Below are positions 19,721 to 31,216 of a stretch of 60,157 nt of DNA, piece by piece. The translations under genes and the position numbers were made by a program. Position 1 is the first letter of the stretch. Every line of letters starts with the position of its first letter. A model generated the notes under the pieces. The model was not told where the DNA came from and made no database searches. It saw only the letters and a program-made list of their open reading frames with translations. The stretch is from contig JAUJND010000027.1 of assembly GCA_030446505.1 (NCBI GenBank), positions 1-60,157 of the forward strand. The letters run 5' to 3'. Source of the DNA: Chroococcidiopsidaceae cyanobacterium YX2bin18 (GTDB lineage: Bacteria > Cyanobacteriota > Cyanobacteriia > Cyanobacteriales > Chroococcidiopsidaceae).

Positions 19721-19957
19721 ATCAGATCACCTTTGACTAAGGGTGAGGGCGCAGGAACAATTACCTAACATAGTTATCAGTGTCATTGTTGCTGATTTTC
19801 TCGTATTTGTACTATCCCGACTGATTTAATATTTAGCACCATCTGTTGAGTCAGAGGTTAACGCTGTACTTGAAAGCAAAATATAGTTACAGATGTAATT
19901 GCATAACACTAGTAAGCGGTTGCTAAACCAAGTTAGATAAAGCCAATTGTCCAAAGT

Positions 19958-21403
19958 CTAAGAGGATTCACGTATCAGTTCTGCTAGACCCATTACCGTT
20001 CGGTAATGCGCTTCAATTTGACCTACAGTTTGGGATTGACGATTATTTCGCTCCCACTGACTACGCTCAAATAATTGTTGCCGCAAATCATCTACATTAA
20101 TAGTTTTTACTTTGCCATCAGCAACAATCTGCTTACCATTAACCCAAACACTATGTACTGCTTGAGTAGGACGACCGAGAATTAACAAGCCAATTGGATC
20201 AGTTCGGGGCAGCAGCGACAAACTGGTGAGGTCGTAGAGTACCAAATCGGCTTTTTTTCCCACTGTTAGAGAACCTAGCTGTTCTGCTGTATTAAGTCCC
20301 TTTGCACCACCAAGTGTTGCCATTTCTACTGCCTCACGGGGTGTGATCCAGTGTTGATAATCAAGGTCGGTGACATTGTGCAAAATTGAGCCAATTTTAA
20401 TTGCTTCTAGTAGATCCTGAGAGTCATTACTAGCAGCACCATCACAGCCAAAAGTAACGTTAACTCCAGCTTGACGGTATTTCAGAATTGGAGCAATGCC
20501 ACTGCCCAAGCGCAAATTACTAAGGGGATTGTGAACGACTGTGGATTTGGTTTCTGCCAAAATATCAATATCAGAATCGCTCAACCATACACAGTGAGCT
20601 AAGGAAGTGCGATCGCCTAAGTAACCAATTCTTTGCAAATGTTCAACAGCACTACAGCCATATTTTTCCTTAGCTAGCTGTTTTTGGGCTTTGGTTTCAA
20701 GTAAGTGGGTATGGCGACAAATATTGTAGCGATCGCTCAGTTCAATACACCCCTCAAACAATGCATCCGAACATAACTGAATCCCCGTTGGGGCAACTAA
20801 AATATTTACGCCTTCATCTGGTCGGTGGAACTGAGATATAACTTCTTCCATCAGTTCTAGCGTTGCGATCGTTGAGCGGAAGTAAGGTGCATGATTTTGT
20901 TTAGCTTCACCAGATGGAATACCAGCCGTAAGCGATTGATCCTGAATTAGTGGCCCAATAAAGGCGCGAATCCCAACCTCTCTATAAGCGCGAACAGCTG
21001 CTGCAATAGTTTCTATTTCCCGCCCTGGAATTAAGACTAAGTGATCGACAACACTCGTTCCCCCAGATAGTAAGGTTTCTACCGCTGTTCCCAATGCACT
21101 GAGGTAAACTTGCTCTTGATCAAGGGGAGCAAAGTCATAGAGTTCAGCAATCCATAACTCTAGAGGTACGGGTGGAATTAACCTCCGCTGCCACATTTCC
21201 GATGAGTGAGTGTGGGCGTTGACGAATCAGGCAATACGAGTTTATTTTGACCGTTAATTCCTGTGCCGATGACTTCTAACTGAGGCATAACGTCTTCACG
21301 AAGTTTGCGTGAAGCGATCACTCAGGCAGTCATCCTCAATCTGAGCATCTACATTTTCATAGCCATGTTCAGCGATTAAAACGTTTTGAATGGTAAAACT
21401 CAC
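19958..21403 (-). pseudogene. Amidohydrolase (nucleobase or triazine deaminase-like), N-terminus frame-disrupted
   Basis: An open frame 19958-21196 (412 codons) encodes most of a cyclic amidohydrolase: ICRHTHLLETK (zinc His), SLAHCVWLSDSDIDIL, STVVHNPLSNLRLGSG, VTFGCDGAASNDSQD (catalytic Asp) and LGSLTVGKKADLVLYD near the end. The missing N-terminus is encoded just upstream in two other frames from GTG 21401-21403 (FTIQNVLIAEHGY, RKLREDVMPQLEVIGTG, then FVNAHTHS with the HxH metal ligands). Two single-base losses, near 21323 and 21223, explain the break. The family includes 8-oxoguanine, guanine and S-adenosylhomocysteine deaminases and AtzA/TrzA-type hydrolases; the substrate is not decidable here. 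Confidence 0.82.
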
Positions 21404-21798
21404 AGTTTCATCCTTACCATCAACAACTATCGAACATTATTACTAAATAAAGAAATTATGCTATTGATGGCACACTTCCTTGACAGTTTGTATTGAAATT
21501 TTTGACTTTTTTTCCACTCCTTTAGCAACTACAACCGTACATAAATTCTGGGCAAGCGCTACAATTGTGAGAATAATTTCATTTTTTCAACGTCAACATT
21601 TACAGCATCAATATTAGGAGTAGTCAATCTTTACTGACTGAATTGGCAAGCGATACGAAGCCATCTAGTCGACGGTAGAATATACCAAGCTTGCAGTTGC
21701 ACAAGCATGGTAGTAGATTTGGTGATTTCCATCAAAACATTTTCGGCAATCTTTAGGAATTAAGACCAGTATCTTGCAAAATCTTGATACTTTTTTAA
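21404..21798. other. Intergenic, nothing recognised
   Basis: About 395 AT-rich bases between the amidohydrolase start and the epimerase stop. I see no RNA gene, repeat or clear promoter. Confidence 0.35.
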
Positions 21799-22847
21799 TT
21801 AGCTCAGCCTATCTGACCATGCAGTAACAATTTCTGAGAATATTAATTCTAAGGGTTTGGTAATAGACCAGTTGGGATAATGATTTTGCATCTTACGCAG
21901 GTCACTGTAATAACAGATATGATCGCCCTCGCGATTTTTATCTACATACTCATACTGCATTTTTTTGTTAGATAAGTGACAACAATATTGAAGGCTTCTA
22001 AGATGGAACATGTATTGTCCTTACCACCCCCAGATTGTACACCTCACCGTTACGGGGTGCTTGGATAAATTCTTCAATGAAGAGCAACATCATAGGAGTG
22101 AATATTATCTCGCACTTGCTTGCCCTTGTAGCCGAATACATTATAAGTACGATTTTCTAAGTTACATTTCACTAAGTAGCTGAGAAACCCGTGCAGTTCC
22201 ACACCAGTATGGTTAGGTCCTGTTAAACATCCACCGCGCAAACAGCAGGTTTTTAGCCCAAAATAGCGACCATACTCTTGAACCATCACATCAGCCGCAA
22301 CTTTTGAAGCACCGAAAAGAGAGTGTTTAGATTTGGTCGATGCGGAATGATTCAGGGATACCATGCTGATAAGTTGAGTCAGCATAATCCCAACGGGTTT
22401 CTAACTCCACCATCGGAATTTCATTAGGCGCATCCCCATACACCTTGTTGGTAGACATATGCACAAAGGGAGTTTCTGGCGCAAATTTGCGCGTTGCTTC
22501 CAACAGATTTAGCGTCCCTACAGCATTAGTATCAAAGTCATCAAAGGGAATTGCCGCCGCTCGATCGTGACTGGGTTGGGCTGCAGCATGAGCGATCGCA
22601 TCAGGTTTGAGGCTGTCAATTAAATCTAGTATGCCTGTGCGATCACGAATATCTATCTCATGGTGAACAAAGCCTTTAATCTTTGATTCCAGTCGCCTTT
22701 GATTCCAGCGAGTATCCCCCTTGAGGACCAAAAAACCGCTCTTTGGTTATTATCAACGCCATGAACTGCCCAACCTTGACTAGCAAAATGTAGGCAGACC
22801 TCAGAGCCAATTAGTCCCGACGAACCAGTTACAAGTAATTTCTTCAT
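21799..22847 (-). pseudogene. NAD-dependent nucleotide-sugar epimerase (CDP-paratose 2-epimerase-like), frame-disrupted
   Basis: Four frames on the minus strand together encode an extended SDR of about 350 residues. From ATG 22845-22847: [20 protein letters not shown] (GxxGxxG). Then [56 protein letters not shown] (catalytic YxxxK replaced in context by the FGASK form seen in this family), [19 protein letters not shown] and [16 protein letters not shown] last frame ends HYPNWSITKPLELIF. It resembles the CDP-paratose/tyvelose epimerase group used to make cell-surface sugars, which would fit the polysaccharide genes that follow. Confidence 0.78.
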
Positions 22848-23974
22848 TAGGGTACTTTCCACACTTTGCTTTTTTATACGAGCTTTATTAACTGCATCAA
22901 GATACACACTTTGAATAATTCTTATTTCAAGAATTTCGTTAGTACACCTTGTTTCTAATTTCTACTGATATTTTTTAAGGTTGTGTAATTAAGTGATAGG
23001 AAAATTGAAAGATTATAAACTTTCCTCCATCTCAGAACAAGAATGAATTTTCCCCAAGAGAGAACGCTTCATGAGTAGCCTTACCTAACCAAATTACAAA
23101 ACAACTTTAACGCTAACTCTCCGATGTAGTCAACCAAAATTTTACTGAAGTTTTGCCTAGATTTACAATTCACTGTTCTTCACTTTCAGTGAATATACGG
23201 TAGTGCAGTCAAATTGGTCATAACTTTGGCATCGTTTTAGGTATGTAAATTTGTAAATAGAAATTTGCTTTATTAAAGTAGGCAAGTTCACTAGAGCACG
23301 TTAAAACCTGTTAAATTTTAGTTAGAGCACGATTGAACGACATATGAGTTTCACCATGTATTCGGAACTTTCCTGGCAGAGGTTCTAGCTGGCTCAACAT
23401 TAGTATAAAGCGAGGCTACACCAGAAATAGCAAAAAATAAAGTATATAAATTCCTAATCCAAAAATCTTAAGCTGTAAAGTTACCTGTTTATTCTTTTAG
23501 AAGGCTTTTGGCACTGTAGTTGGCAAGGAGATGGGGTCATTTTTCTAAAGAAGAGCCTCCTTGACCAGTAGTCTAAGTCTTAGCTCCGATCTTGTAGAAC
23601 ATTGTAGAGATTTCAACTCACTCCTCTCACTCCTCAAAATTAAATTTTAATGTCTCCCGCCGTGCTTATAAGCAAACTAACTTTCCAGACGCCATTTTCA
23701 ATATCCTCATTGGGTTGGCTTTCCATCTGTGTCAACGAGTTTATACAGTGTTGTAAAACCCATTACTTGCTGTGTTAGTACGGTTAGTTGCATTTTTGGA
23801 CAGCCTGCAACTGAACTCAAATATGTTTGTATAATAAAGTACGCATCTTTCGTCTAGTTATGGCTTACATTAGATGAGGATACACCGAAAAATCCAAAGT
23901 AGACATTTTAGAAAAGCTACGATAGGCTGATTTGCAAAACTCTTCAGTGCGTCTTCGAATATAGGAAAAATTTT
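22848..23974. other. Long non-coding stretch upstream of the polysaccharide region
   Basis: About 1.1 kb of AT-rich sequence has no credible open frame on either strand. It separates the divergent epimerase and wzc-like genes. Visible items are a 9-base direct repeat TAGAGCACG at 23292-23300 and 23323-23331 (31 bases apart), and a -10-like TATAAT at 23830-23835, 140 bases before the wzc-like start, with no good -35. It may hold a long leader or an unrecognised relic. Confidence 0.4.
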
Positions 23975-26182
23975 ATGCAATCTAGCGAAAGTTCAGAATT
24001 AGATTTAGATCTTAAAAGGCTCTGGTTGATATTAAAACGGCGTTGGCTACCTGCTGCTGCTGTGTTTAGCTGTGTTGTTGCAGGCGCAACTATGCTGGCT
24101 TCGATTCAGGAGCCAGAATACGAAGCGAAAGGAAAGCTCTTATTCAAAAAGCCACAGACTTCTTCTGTAACAGGGCTAGGTGAACAATTAGGGGAGCTAG
24201 ATAGCCTAGTTTCAAAAAGCAACCTTCTAAATACAGAAATAGAGATTATTCGTTCTGTCCCTTTTATCCAAAAAACTATAACCGCACTTGGATTAAAAAC
24301 TGAAAGTGGTAATCCTCTTAAGCCTCAGTCACTTGCAAACAATATTACCCTAAAAACTATTCCTGCAACTGATGTTCTGCAGCTCTCCTATGCAAGCACT
24401 AACCCTGAGGAAGCTGCGGCAGTAGTCAACAAGATTATGAGCCTTTATATAGAGAGCAACGTAACTAACAATCGCGCTGAGGCAGTTGCAGCTGGTGATT
24501 TTATTGCCAAACAGTTACCTAGAACAGAATTAACTGTCCGTCAAGCAGAAGTAGCTCTGCGGCAATTTAAAGAACAAAACCAAGTTGTTGCTCTAGATCA
24601 AGAAGCCAACGCAGCAGTAGACACTATTAAGCAATTAGAAAGCCAAATTAATGAAACTCAGGCTGTACTTGCGGATGCAAACGCTCGGTCTGCAATGCTC
24701 CAAAAACAAGTGGGAATGAACTCACGCGAAGCTATAGATACTAGCTCCCTTAGTCAAGCTGAGGGGGTACAAAAAGCGCTTGCAGAACTTCAACAGGTAG
24801 AAGCTGAGTTGGCAACTCAGCAAACGCGCTTTGTAGATACACATCCTACGATACAAGCTTTAAGAGACAGAAAAGTGGCTCTAGAAGCTCTACTTAAAGG
24901 TCGCATAGAACAATCTCTTGGCAGTCAAACGCCAGTATCCAATCGCAATTTGCAGATAGGTCAAATCAAACAAACCTTGACCCAAGATTTTGTCAAATCA
25001 GAGGTAGAACGTCAAGGTTTAGCCAATCGACTAGCTTCTTTATCAAAAGCCCATAGCGCTTATAGACAAAGAGTAAATGTTTTACCCCGATTAGAACAGC
25101 AGCAACGAGAATTACAGCGGCGACTAGATGTGGCTCAGGCTACCTATACAACTCTATTACAGAGGCTGCAAGAAGTGCGGGTTGCAGAAAACCAAAATAT
25201 GGGCAATGCCCGCATTATTGAATTTGCTGTAGTTCCTGAAAAAGCATCTACTCGAGAAAAAATAATTATTCTGGCTTTAGGGAATTTAGCAGGTATTTTA
25301 TTGGCTATAGCTACCATTTTCATTCTAGAAGTAAGTGACACATCTATCAAAACCCTCAAAGAAGCAAGAGATCTGTTTGGATATACCTTGCTGGGAACCA
25401 TACCTTACTTTGGGAAAAAAGTTAGCTATCGTCGTAAAAACCAAGAGTTAAGTATTCCAGAACTTCCAGTTGTAAATATTCCCCGCTCACCAATTAGTGA
25501 AGCATACCGTATGCTTCAAGCTAACCTGAAGTTCCTCAGTTCAGACAAAGCGCTGAAAGTTATTGTAGTAACAAGTTCTGTTCCTAAAGAGGGTAAGTCT
25601 ACAGTTTCTGCAAATATGGCTGCAGCTATGGCTCAACTAGGGCGTAAGGTCTTACTGGTAGATGCTGATATGCGCCATCCATTACAGCACCATATATGGG
25701 AACTGACGAATGCAGCGGGTCTCAGTGATGTCATTGTTGGTCAAGCTGAATTTGAATCAACCGTAAAAGAGGCTATGCCTAAGCTAGATGTGCTTAGCGC
25801 AGGGGTAATTCCTCCTAATCCAATGGCTCTTCTAGACTCTAAGCGAATGGCCTCATTAATTGATTATTTTGCTGAGCACTATGATTTTGTAATTATTGAT
25901 GCCCCTCCTTTGGTAATAGCAGCTGATGCTGTTACTTTAGGCAAAATGACGGATGGTATTTTGTTGGTCACACGACCTGGAGTGATAGATTCGACCAGTG
26001 CCGCTGCTGCTAAAGAGTCCTTAGATCGCTGTGGTCAAAACGTACTAGGTCTAGTAGTTAACGGTGTGATCCCGGAAAATGAACCAGACAGCTACTTCTA
26101 TTATGCTAAGGCATATACTAGCGAGGAGGATTTTACAACTGGCGAGAGGGTTATGTCCAAAACGGGAAACTATGGTAGCTAA
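23975..26182 (+). CDS. Polysaccharide co-polymerase with BY-kinase domain (Wzc type)
   Basis: The 735-residue protein fuses a Wzz-type chain-length domain to a bacterial tyrosine kinase. Residues 1-60 hold DLDLKRLWLILKRRW and the first membrane span. About 180-420 are long coiled coils (LPRLEQQQRELQRRLDVAQA). The second span is at about 430-450 (IIILALGNLAGILLAI). The kinase is at about 500-720, with Walker A SSVPKEGKSTVSANMA, Walker A' VLLVDADMRHP and Walker B FVIIDAPPL. A C-terminal tyrosine cluster (DSYFYYAKAY) is the usual autophosphorylation tail. It sits in the inner membrane and controls export and chain length of Wzy-dependent polysaccharides. The frame is intact. It heads the polysaccharide region. 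Confidence 0.93.
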   Translation: MQSSESSELDLDLKRLWLILKRRWLPAAAVFSCVVAGATMLASIQEPEYEAKGKLLFKKPQTSSVTGLGEQLGELDSLVSKSNLLNTEIEIIRSVPFIQKTITALGLKTESGNPLKPQSLANNITLKTIPATDVLQLSYASTNPEEAAAVVNKIMSLYIESNVTNNRAEAVAAGDFIAKQLPRTELTVRQAEVALRQFKEQNQVVALDQEANAAVDTIKQLESQINETQAVLADANARSAMLQKQVGMNSREAIDTSSLSQAEGVQKALAELQQVEAELATQQTRFVDTHPTIQALRDRKVALEALLKGRIEQSLGSQTPVSNRNLQIGQIKQTLTQDFVKSEVERQGLANRLASLSKAHSAYRQRVNVLPRLEQQQRELQRRLDVAQATYTTLLQRLQEVRVAENQNMGNARIIEFAVVPEKASTREKIIILALGNLAGILLAIATIFILEVSDTSIKTLKEARDLFGYTLLGTIPYFGKKVSYRRKNQELSIPELPVVNIPRSPISEAYRMLQANLKFLSSDKALKVIVVTSSVPKEGKSTVSANMAAAMAQLGRKVLLVDADMRHPLQHHIWELTNAAGLSDVIVGQAEFESTVKEAMPKLDVLSAGVIPPNPMALLDSKRMASLIDYFAEHYDFVIIDAPPLVIAADAVTLGKMTDGILLVTRPGVIDSTSAAAAKESLDRCGQNVLGLVVNGVIPENEPDSYFYYAKAYTSEEDFTTGERVMSKTGNYGS

Positions 26183-26574
26183 TTTACTTCTATTTGCTTT
26201 ATTAATCTTTGCAAAAGCCACTCTTATACTTAAAAAGGAATTTTGGTTTTGATGGAAAGAATGACTGGCTATAGTGTTAATTTCGGTTTCTAAGCTCTAC
26301 AGTATTAAATACAATTTAGCTAAAGTTCTTGGAGTGTTGGTTCCATAATGAGCTAATGTACTTAACTTTGCCTAGATATCTCCATAATGTTACATTGGCT
26401 TACTAAATTGCTTTTCTAATTCTATTACTGAGAGGCTAGATGTGTATATAGTCAATTTGGAATCATTGCCTTTTCTAAAGACAAGTGAATCTCTAAGCCT
26501 TATATTTGTAAGTAGCATAAAAATCAAAATAGCAAAATTTAAGAAATATGTATAGAAAAGTACAGTTAGAGCCT
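26183..26574. other. Intergenic, nothing recognised
   Basis: About 390 AT-rich bases between the wzc-like gene and the IS1-type element. No gene, and no sequence resembling neighbouring families, was noticed. Confidence 0.35.
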
Positions 26575-26582
26575 ACTATTTT

Positions 26583-27314
26583 GGTGTTGCACAATAGAAA
26601 ATGATGTTGTAGGGTTTGTCAATGGTCTGTCCTAATTGTCAAAGTAGCAAAGTGGTTAAGAATGGACGCATCAAGGTAAACAGAGCTATCTGTGTCGAGT
26701 GTAATCGTCAATTTTCGGAAAACCCTCTGCCCCAAAGTTACAGTGCTGAGGTTAAAGCCCTGTGTCAAACTATCCATAACGGCATAGGATTTCGAGGCAT
26801 TGAACGGGCTGAGAATCAGCCATAACAACGTCATTAACTGGGTTCGACAAGCCGAAGCCGCTATTGCAAATAGAAAATTAAGAGATTTCTGAAACCGCTC
26901 AAATTGATGAGTTGCAAACCTTTGTCGACTCAAAAACAAGTTCTGGCTGTGGACACTCGTCAATAGCAAAGCTCAGGAATTCTGAAGTTTGTAGTGGGTA
27001 ATCGTGCTTTAGATACTTTCAGACTATTGTGCCAAATGATTCAGGGGTGGGCCTTTTTCTTGTATATTACTGATGGTTACAAGGTTTATCCCTGCTTTGA
27101 TTAAAGACAATGACCACCTAGTCAACAAGACAGCAATGACACGGGTCGAAAGAAAAATTGCCGCTTAAGACATTATCTAGCTCGACTCCATCGAAAAACC
27201 CTGTTGCTCAAGTCACCAAAAAATGTTGAAAGCATTGGTACGATTACTAGTCTACTACCTCAAGCATCAGCAGATTCCCCCATCTTCTTAACTCATTCTT
27301 AATTGTGCAACGCC
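26583..27314 (+). mobile_element. IS1-type element (transposase frame-disrupted)
   Basis: The ends GGTGTTGCACAAT (26583-26595) and, as its reverse complement, GGCGTTGCACAAT (27302-27314) match at 12 of 13 positions. Flanks ACTATTTT and ACTATTTA form a near-perfect 8-bp target duplication, as expected for IS1. Inside, from ATG 26622, an InsA-like zinc-ribbon domain reads CPNCQSSKVVKNGRIK and CVECNRQF. The InsB-like part follows in broken frames (INWVRQAEAAI, LFLVYY/ITDGYKVYPCF, TRVERKNCRLRHYLARLHRK). At least four indels inactivate it. Confidence 0.85.
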
Positions 27315-27473
27315 ACTATTTAATCTAAAAGCAATCCTTTTTGTGATTAATTCTAGTAAAGAAAATATGAATTAATTTAGATTGAGTGCTATCCTCAAAA
27401 TTGTCAGTTCTTTTTAATAAGTTAGAATATCAATAATATAAAACCTTCTAATAGAAAATCAAGGCTAAAACCT

Positions 27474-28664
27474 TTGAAAACTATTGCTCTTGTAGACACG
27501 CTTTGGTTTGGTCATCATCCTACTTATCTTAAATCTTTACTAAAACATTACTTGAACTTGGCTGTAGAGTAGTAACCTTTTGTCCAGAGCCTACTGAAAT
27601 AAGTCAATGGATTGCACTAAACTGTCCAAAGCAAACTGAGCTATTCCATGCTTTTAGTGCAAGAGCCAGAACTAAATCAATTAATTGGGACAACTCCTAA
27701 AACGCTTACTGCTCGACGGTATTGGCTACACTGCAGGTGGCATTGAAGGAGCATCATCAAAAATTGGTAGCTCACCGGATCTAGTATTTTTGCTTGGCTC
27801 GATAGTTATTTAAGTTCTTATTTAATACCTTATATATTAGATAAAGTTTTCCCTACGATTGGTCGGGTCTTTATTTTTCGTCCTTATCAGAATTTGAAGC
27901 AGCAGGTTTCTTCTATTGTTCGTAGCTTTGTAAGTCCGTATGCAGCTCTTCAATCCTCTCATTGCAAAGCTATCGCTATTCTTAATGAAGATATAGCTGA
28001 AACCTTACAAACCAAACTCAAAAAGAAGCCTGTAATTATTTTCCCTGATATTACTGATGAATCAACACTGATCTCCAGCTTTCCGATCGCAAATCAAATT
28101 CAGGATAAAGCAGGTGGTAAGAAAAATAATTGGTTTATTAGGCTCATTGGACAAACGCAAAGGTTTTTCTAACGCTGCTAAGAAGTTTCTCAGCAATTGG
28201 CAGAAAAAGATTGGTTTTTGTTTCTTTGTGTCAATTAGGTACTTTCCTTTCTTCCTCAAGAATTAATGAAAATTCAGAGTATTGTTAAGTCAGCTCCGCA
28301 TAATTGCTTTTCCGCTTTGAACGATTTTCTATGGACCTCAGTTCAATTCCTTGGTTTCTATCTGTAATCTCTTGTTTGCTGTGTATAATAACTTTTCCTA
28401 GCAGTAGCAATATTTTAACTAAGGCAGCAATTTTAAAAACCTGTTGTTGTAAGCAATAAGTTCTGTATGGGAAAAAAGAGTTCGTGAATTTAGTTTAGGT
28501 TTAGCCATTAATGAGGGCGACACATTGCAATGCATTGAGGCTTTGCATCAATTAGATTTTCCTGAGTTGGATATCGTCGAACCCAATTTTGATTTTGAAG
28601 GGTACAACGCCTTCACTCTATTAAACAGCTTTTACGTAGTATTTTCTTCTATAGTGAATACTAA
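27474..28664 (+). pseudogene. GT4-like glycosyltransferase, heavily frame-disrupted
   Basis: Starting at TTG 27474 the sequence reads KTIALVDTLWFGHHPTYLKS, then in shifting frames TEISQWIALNCPKQTELFH, GTTPKTLTARRYWLH, FAWLDSYLSSYLIPYILDK, KAIAILNEDIAETLQTKL, a glycine-rich GLLGSLDKRKGFLTLLE and a late INEGDTLQCIEALHQLDFPE. The block order (N-terminal GHHPTYLK, mid-protein LGSLDKRKGF) is that of a cytoplasmic GT-B glycosyltransferase of about 390 residues. Eight or more indels and stops are present, so it is either dead or very badly read. It follows the IS1-type element. Confidence 0.68.
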
Positions 28665-28832
28665 TATTCAATCGCCATAAAAGATAATTAGGACTGACTA
28701 TCTTGATTCTTTGAAATTTCTTGTTAAACTTGTACAAGAAATGTTTCTGAATTATGTTTTACCAGTCACTAAGAAATTATTTTTAAGTTTTAGCTAAAGC
28801 AGGATAACTGGCAGATTGAAAGGAGTAATTTA

Positions 28833-29738
28833 GTGGGTCATGCTAAAGAAGGGCTTCCGTTAGTACATTATTATTAATAACTACAACTATGGGCATTTCT
28901 TAAGCGAAGCCATTGACAGCTCCTTAAAACAAACTTATTCTTGTATTGAGGTTATTGTAGTGGATGATGGTTCTACTGATAACTCGCGGGAAGTTATTGG
29001 TAGCTACGAAGATCCAGATTATTCCAGTTTTAAAGGAAAATGGAGGACAGTCCTCAGCTTTTAACGTAGGGTTTGCAGTAAGCAGAGGAGATATTATCTT
29101 CATGCTTGACTCTGATGATGTCTTTTCCTAAAAAGTTGCAGAAGTTGTAAAGATATTTGAACTATATCAAGATATTGGTTGGTGCTTCCATCGCCTGCGA
29201 TTTATAGATGCAAATACTGATAAATTTATTAAATTAAGTCATGAAAGTGGCTCACGAAAATGTGACTTTAGAGGGCATCTGAAGAAAGGCAAATTACCTT
29301 TAATTCTCCTGCAACGTCTGGTCTCTGCTTTACACGTTCTACTTCTCCAACAGATTCTTCCAATGCCTGAGGCTAGTGGTGTGAATGTCAGCGATAATTA
29401 CTTAAAAGTTACAGCATTAGCACTGAGTAAAGGTTTCTTTTAGATCAACAGTTAGCTTGTTTGAGAATACATAGTAATAATACGTATACCCTTAAAGGAG
29501 ATAAAGAACAATTAAAAGCAAGGATTTCAGTTCTTACAGCTTACTGGCTACGATACAACTGGCCATTTTAACAAAATTTGGAAATAAATTACTTGCCCAA
29601 GGTATTAGCACCTACTGGAAAAGTGGCAATATTGAGGCGGAGTACATAGAGAACATCAAAAGTTATTTATCGGCTGTTTCATCAATAGATAGGATTGAGA
29701 TTGGTCTGAGAATCCTCTACTACCGCTTCAAGTTCTAA
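28833..29738 (+). pseudogene. GT2 family glycosyltransferase, frame-disrupted
   Basis: From GTG 28833 a GT-A glycosyltransferase of about 300 residues can be pieced together: [39 protein letters not shown] (nucleotide-binding Asp pair), [30 protein letters not shown] (DxD-like motif), DIGWCFHRLRFIDANTDKF, KLPFNSPATSGLCFTRSLL, and a C-terminal EIGLRILYYRFKF. Five or so indels break it. Family members add one sugar to a lipid-linked repeat unit at the cytoplasmic face. Confidence 0.75.
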
Positions 29739-29854
29739 AAAAGTTACTTTTGCTGTAGAACAAAAGTTTTTATCATACGTAAAAGTTGTATCTAATACCT
29801 TGCTTCTCAGCAAGTTAGTACGGGTAGTTGCTAAAAGTTATTGATGTTTTTCCT

Positions 29855-30102
29855 TTCATTTTAATGTATCCGGCATTTCTAACAACAAGACTTTGCAGGT
29901 TTTGATGACAGGGCTAACCCCAATCAGCACTAGGCTCAAACCGCTTTTACCAGCTGATTGCGCTAGTCTATTAGGAAACAAATCCTGATAAAGCCAGAGT
30001 TTCCCATTAGAGATACGGGGGCAATTAGTACAAGTATATCAGGAAGACATCTTAAAGTTGCAAGATCTTATTCAACGTGACGTTTCAAAATGGCTAGTCT
30101 AA
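29855..30102 (+). pseudogene. Sulfotransferase C-terminal relic
   Basis: The fragment ends FPLEIRGQLVQVYQEDILK, then LQDLIQRDVSKWLV and TAA at 30100-30102. Further upstream it has VSGISNNKTLQVLMTGL and RLKPLLPADCASLLGNK. These align block for block with the C-termini of the sulfotransferases at 30191 and 32969 (ITGIPKNTILQTLIQSL; LVLPANLRQNIK; IRKQLIEVYREDILKLEEL). The PAPS-binding N-terminal two-thirds are missing. It is a relic of a tandem copy. Confidence 0.75.
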
Positions 30103-30190
30103 AAATAAAATGGTCATATTTGCCAACCTTGAGGAAACGTTATAAACATAATAAAGAGTTTTAAATATAGGCAAGAAGGGAACTAACTAT

Positions 30191-31098
30191 ATGGCAATGC
30201 CTAACTTTCTCATAATAGGTGCAGCAAAGGCTGGAACGACAGCACTGTATAGCTATCTAAAGCAGCATCCGCAAATCTACATGAGTCCCGAAAAGGAACC
30301 ACACTTTTTTGCCTTTGAGGGTGAGCAACCGAATTTTGGCGGTACAGCAGGCAAACAAGAATGGTTAAACCGCACTGTAATTACTGACATTGAAACCTAT
30401 CGTAAGCAGTTCCAAAAGGTCTCTAGAGAAATAGCTATCGGTGAGGCATCTGCCTTGTACCTCTACATTCCAAAAGCAGTTGAACGTATAAACCATTACA
30501 TACCTGATGTCAAGCTAATTACAATCCTTCGTAATCCAATTGAAAGAGCATATTCTGCCTTTTTGTTTCAAATAAGAGATGAACTTGAACCAATTACTGA
30601 TTTTGCTCAAGCGCTAGAAGAGGAGAAGATACGTATCAATAAGAACTGGTACCCATTTATTATTATCAGCACATGGGATTTTACTATAGTCAGGTGAAAC
30701 GCTACTTCGATATGTTTAGTCGAGCAAATTAGAATTTATCTTTATGAAGACCTTAGTAGTAATCCTATGAGCATACTGCAAGATTGCTTTCGATTCCAGG
30801 GGTGGACGATACTTTTGCTCCAGATGTGTCTTCAAGACATAATGTGTCTGGTATGCCTAAAAACAAGCTCATAAATAAATTTCTAGTAAAGCCGCATCCA
30901 ATTAAATCTATTCTTAAGCCATTCTTTCCTGAAGCTTTACGGAAAACCCTGATCGTTGGACTGAAGAACCGACGAAGTTTGGACAAGCCGCCACCGCTCT
31001 CAATTGAGCTTCGTAGACAACTAATTGAAGTATATCGGGAAGATATTATAAAGCTGCAAGATATTATTAAACGAGACCTTTCCAAGTGGCTGGAATAA
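30191..31098 (+). pseudogene. Sulfotransferase, frame-disrupted copy
   Basis: The first 168 codons are intact: MAMPNFLIIGAAKAGTTALY with the 5'-phosphosulfate loop (GAAKAGTT), KEPHFFAFEG, EASALYLYIPKAVER and ITILRNPIERAYSAFLF with the 3'-phosphate motif. Indels near 30650, 30715 and 30780 break the middle. From 30784 the C-terminal third resumes (DVSSRHNVSGMPKNKL; LRRQLIEVYREDIIKLQDII) and ends at 31098. The family transfers sulfate from PAPS to hydroxyls of glycans or lipids. It is about 60-65 percent like the intact copy at 32969 by eye. Confidence 0.85.
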
Positions 31099-31216
31099 AT
31101 ATGAAAGCGGATCGTTTATTTGAACTCGTTTGAAATTGAGGACAATGTAGTATTTTTTACTTAAAAGCAGGATTGAGTATCTTTAAAATTACTTTAAAAA
31201 TCTAGAGGATTGAATA

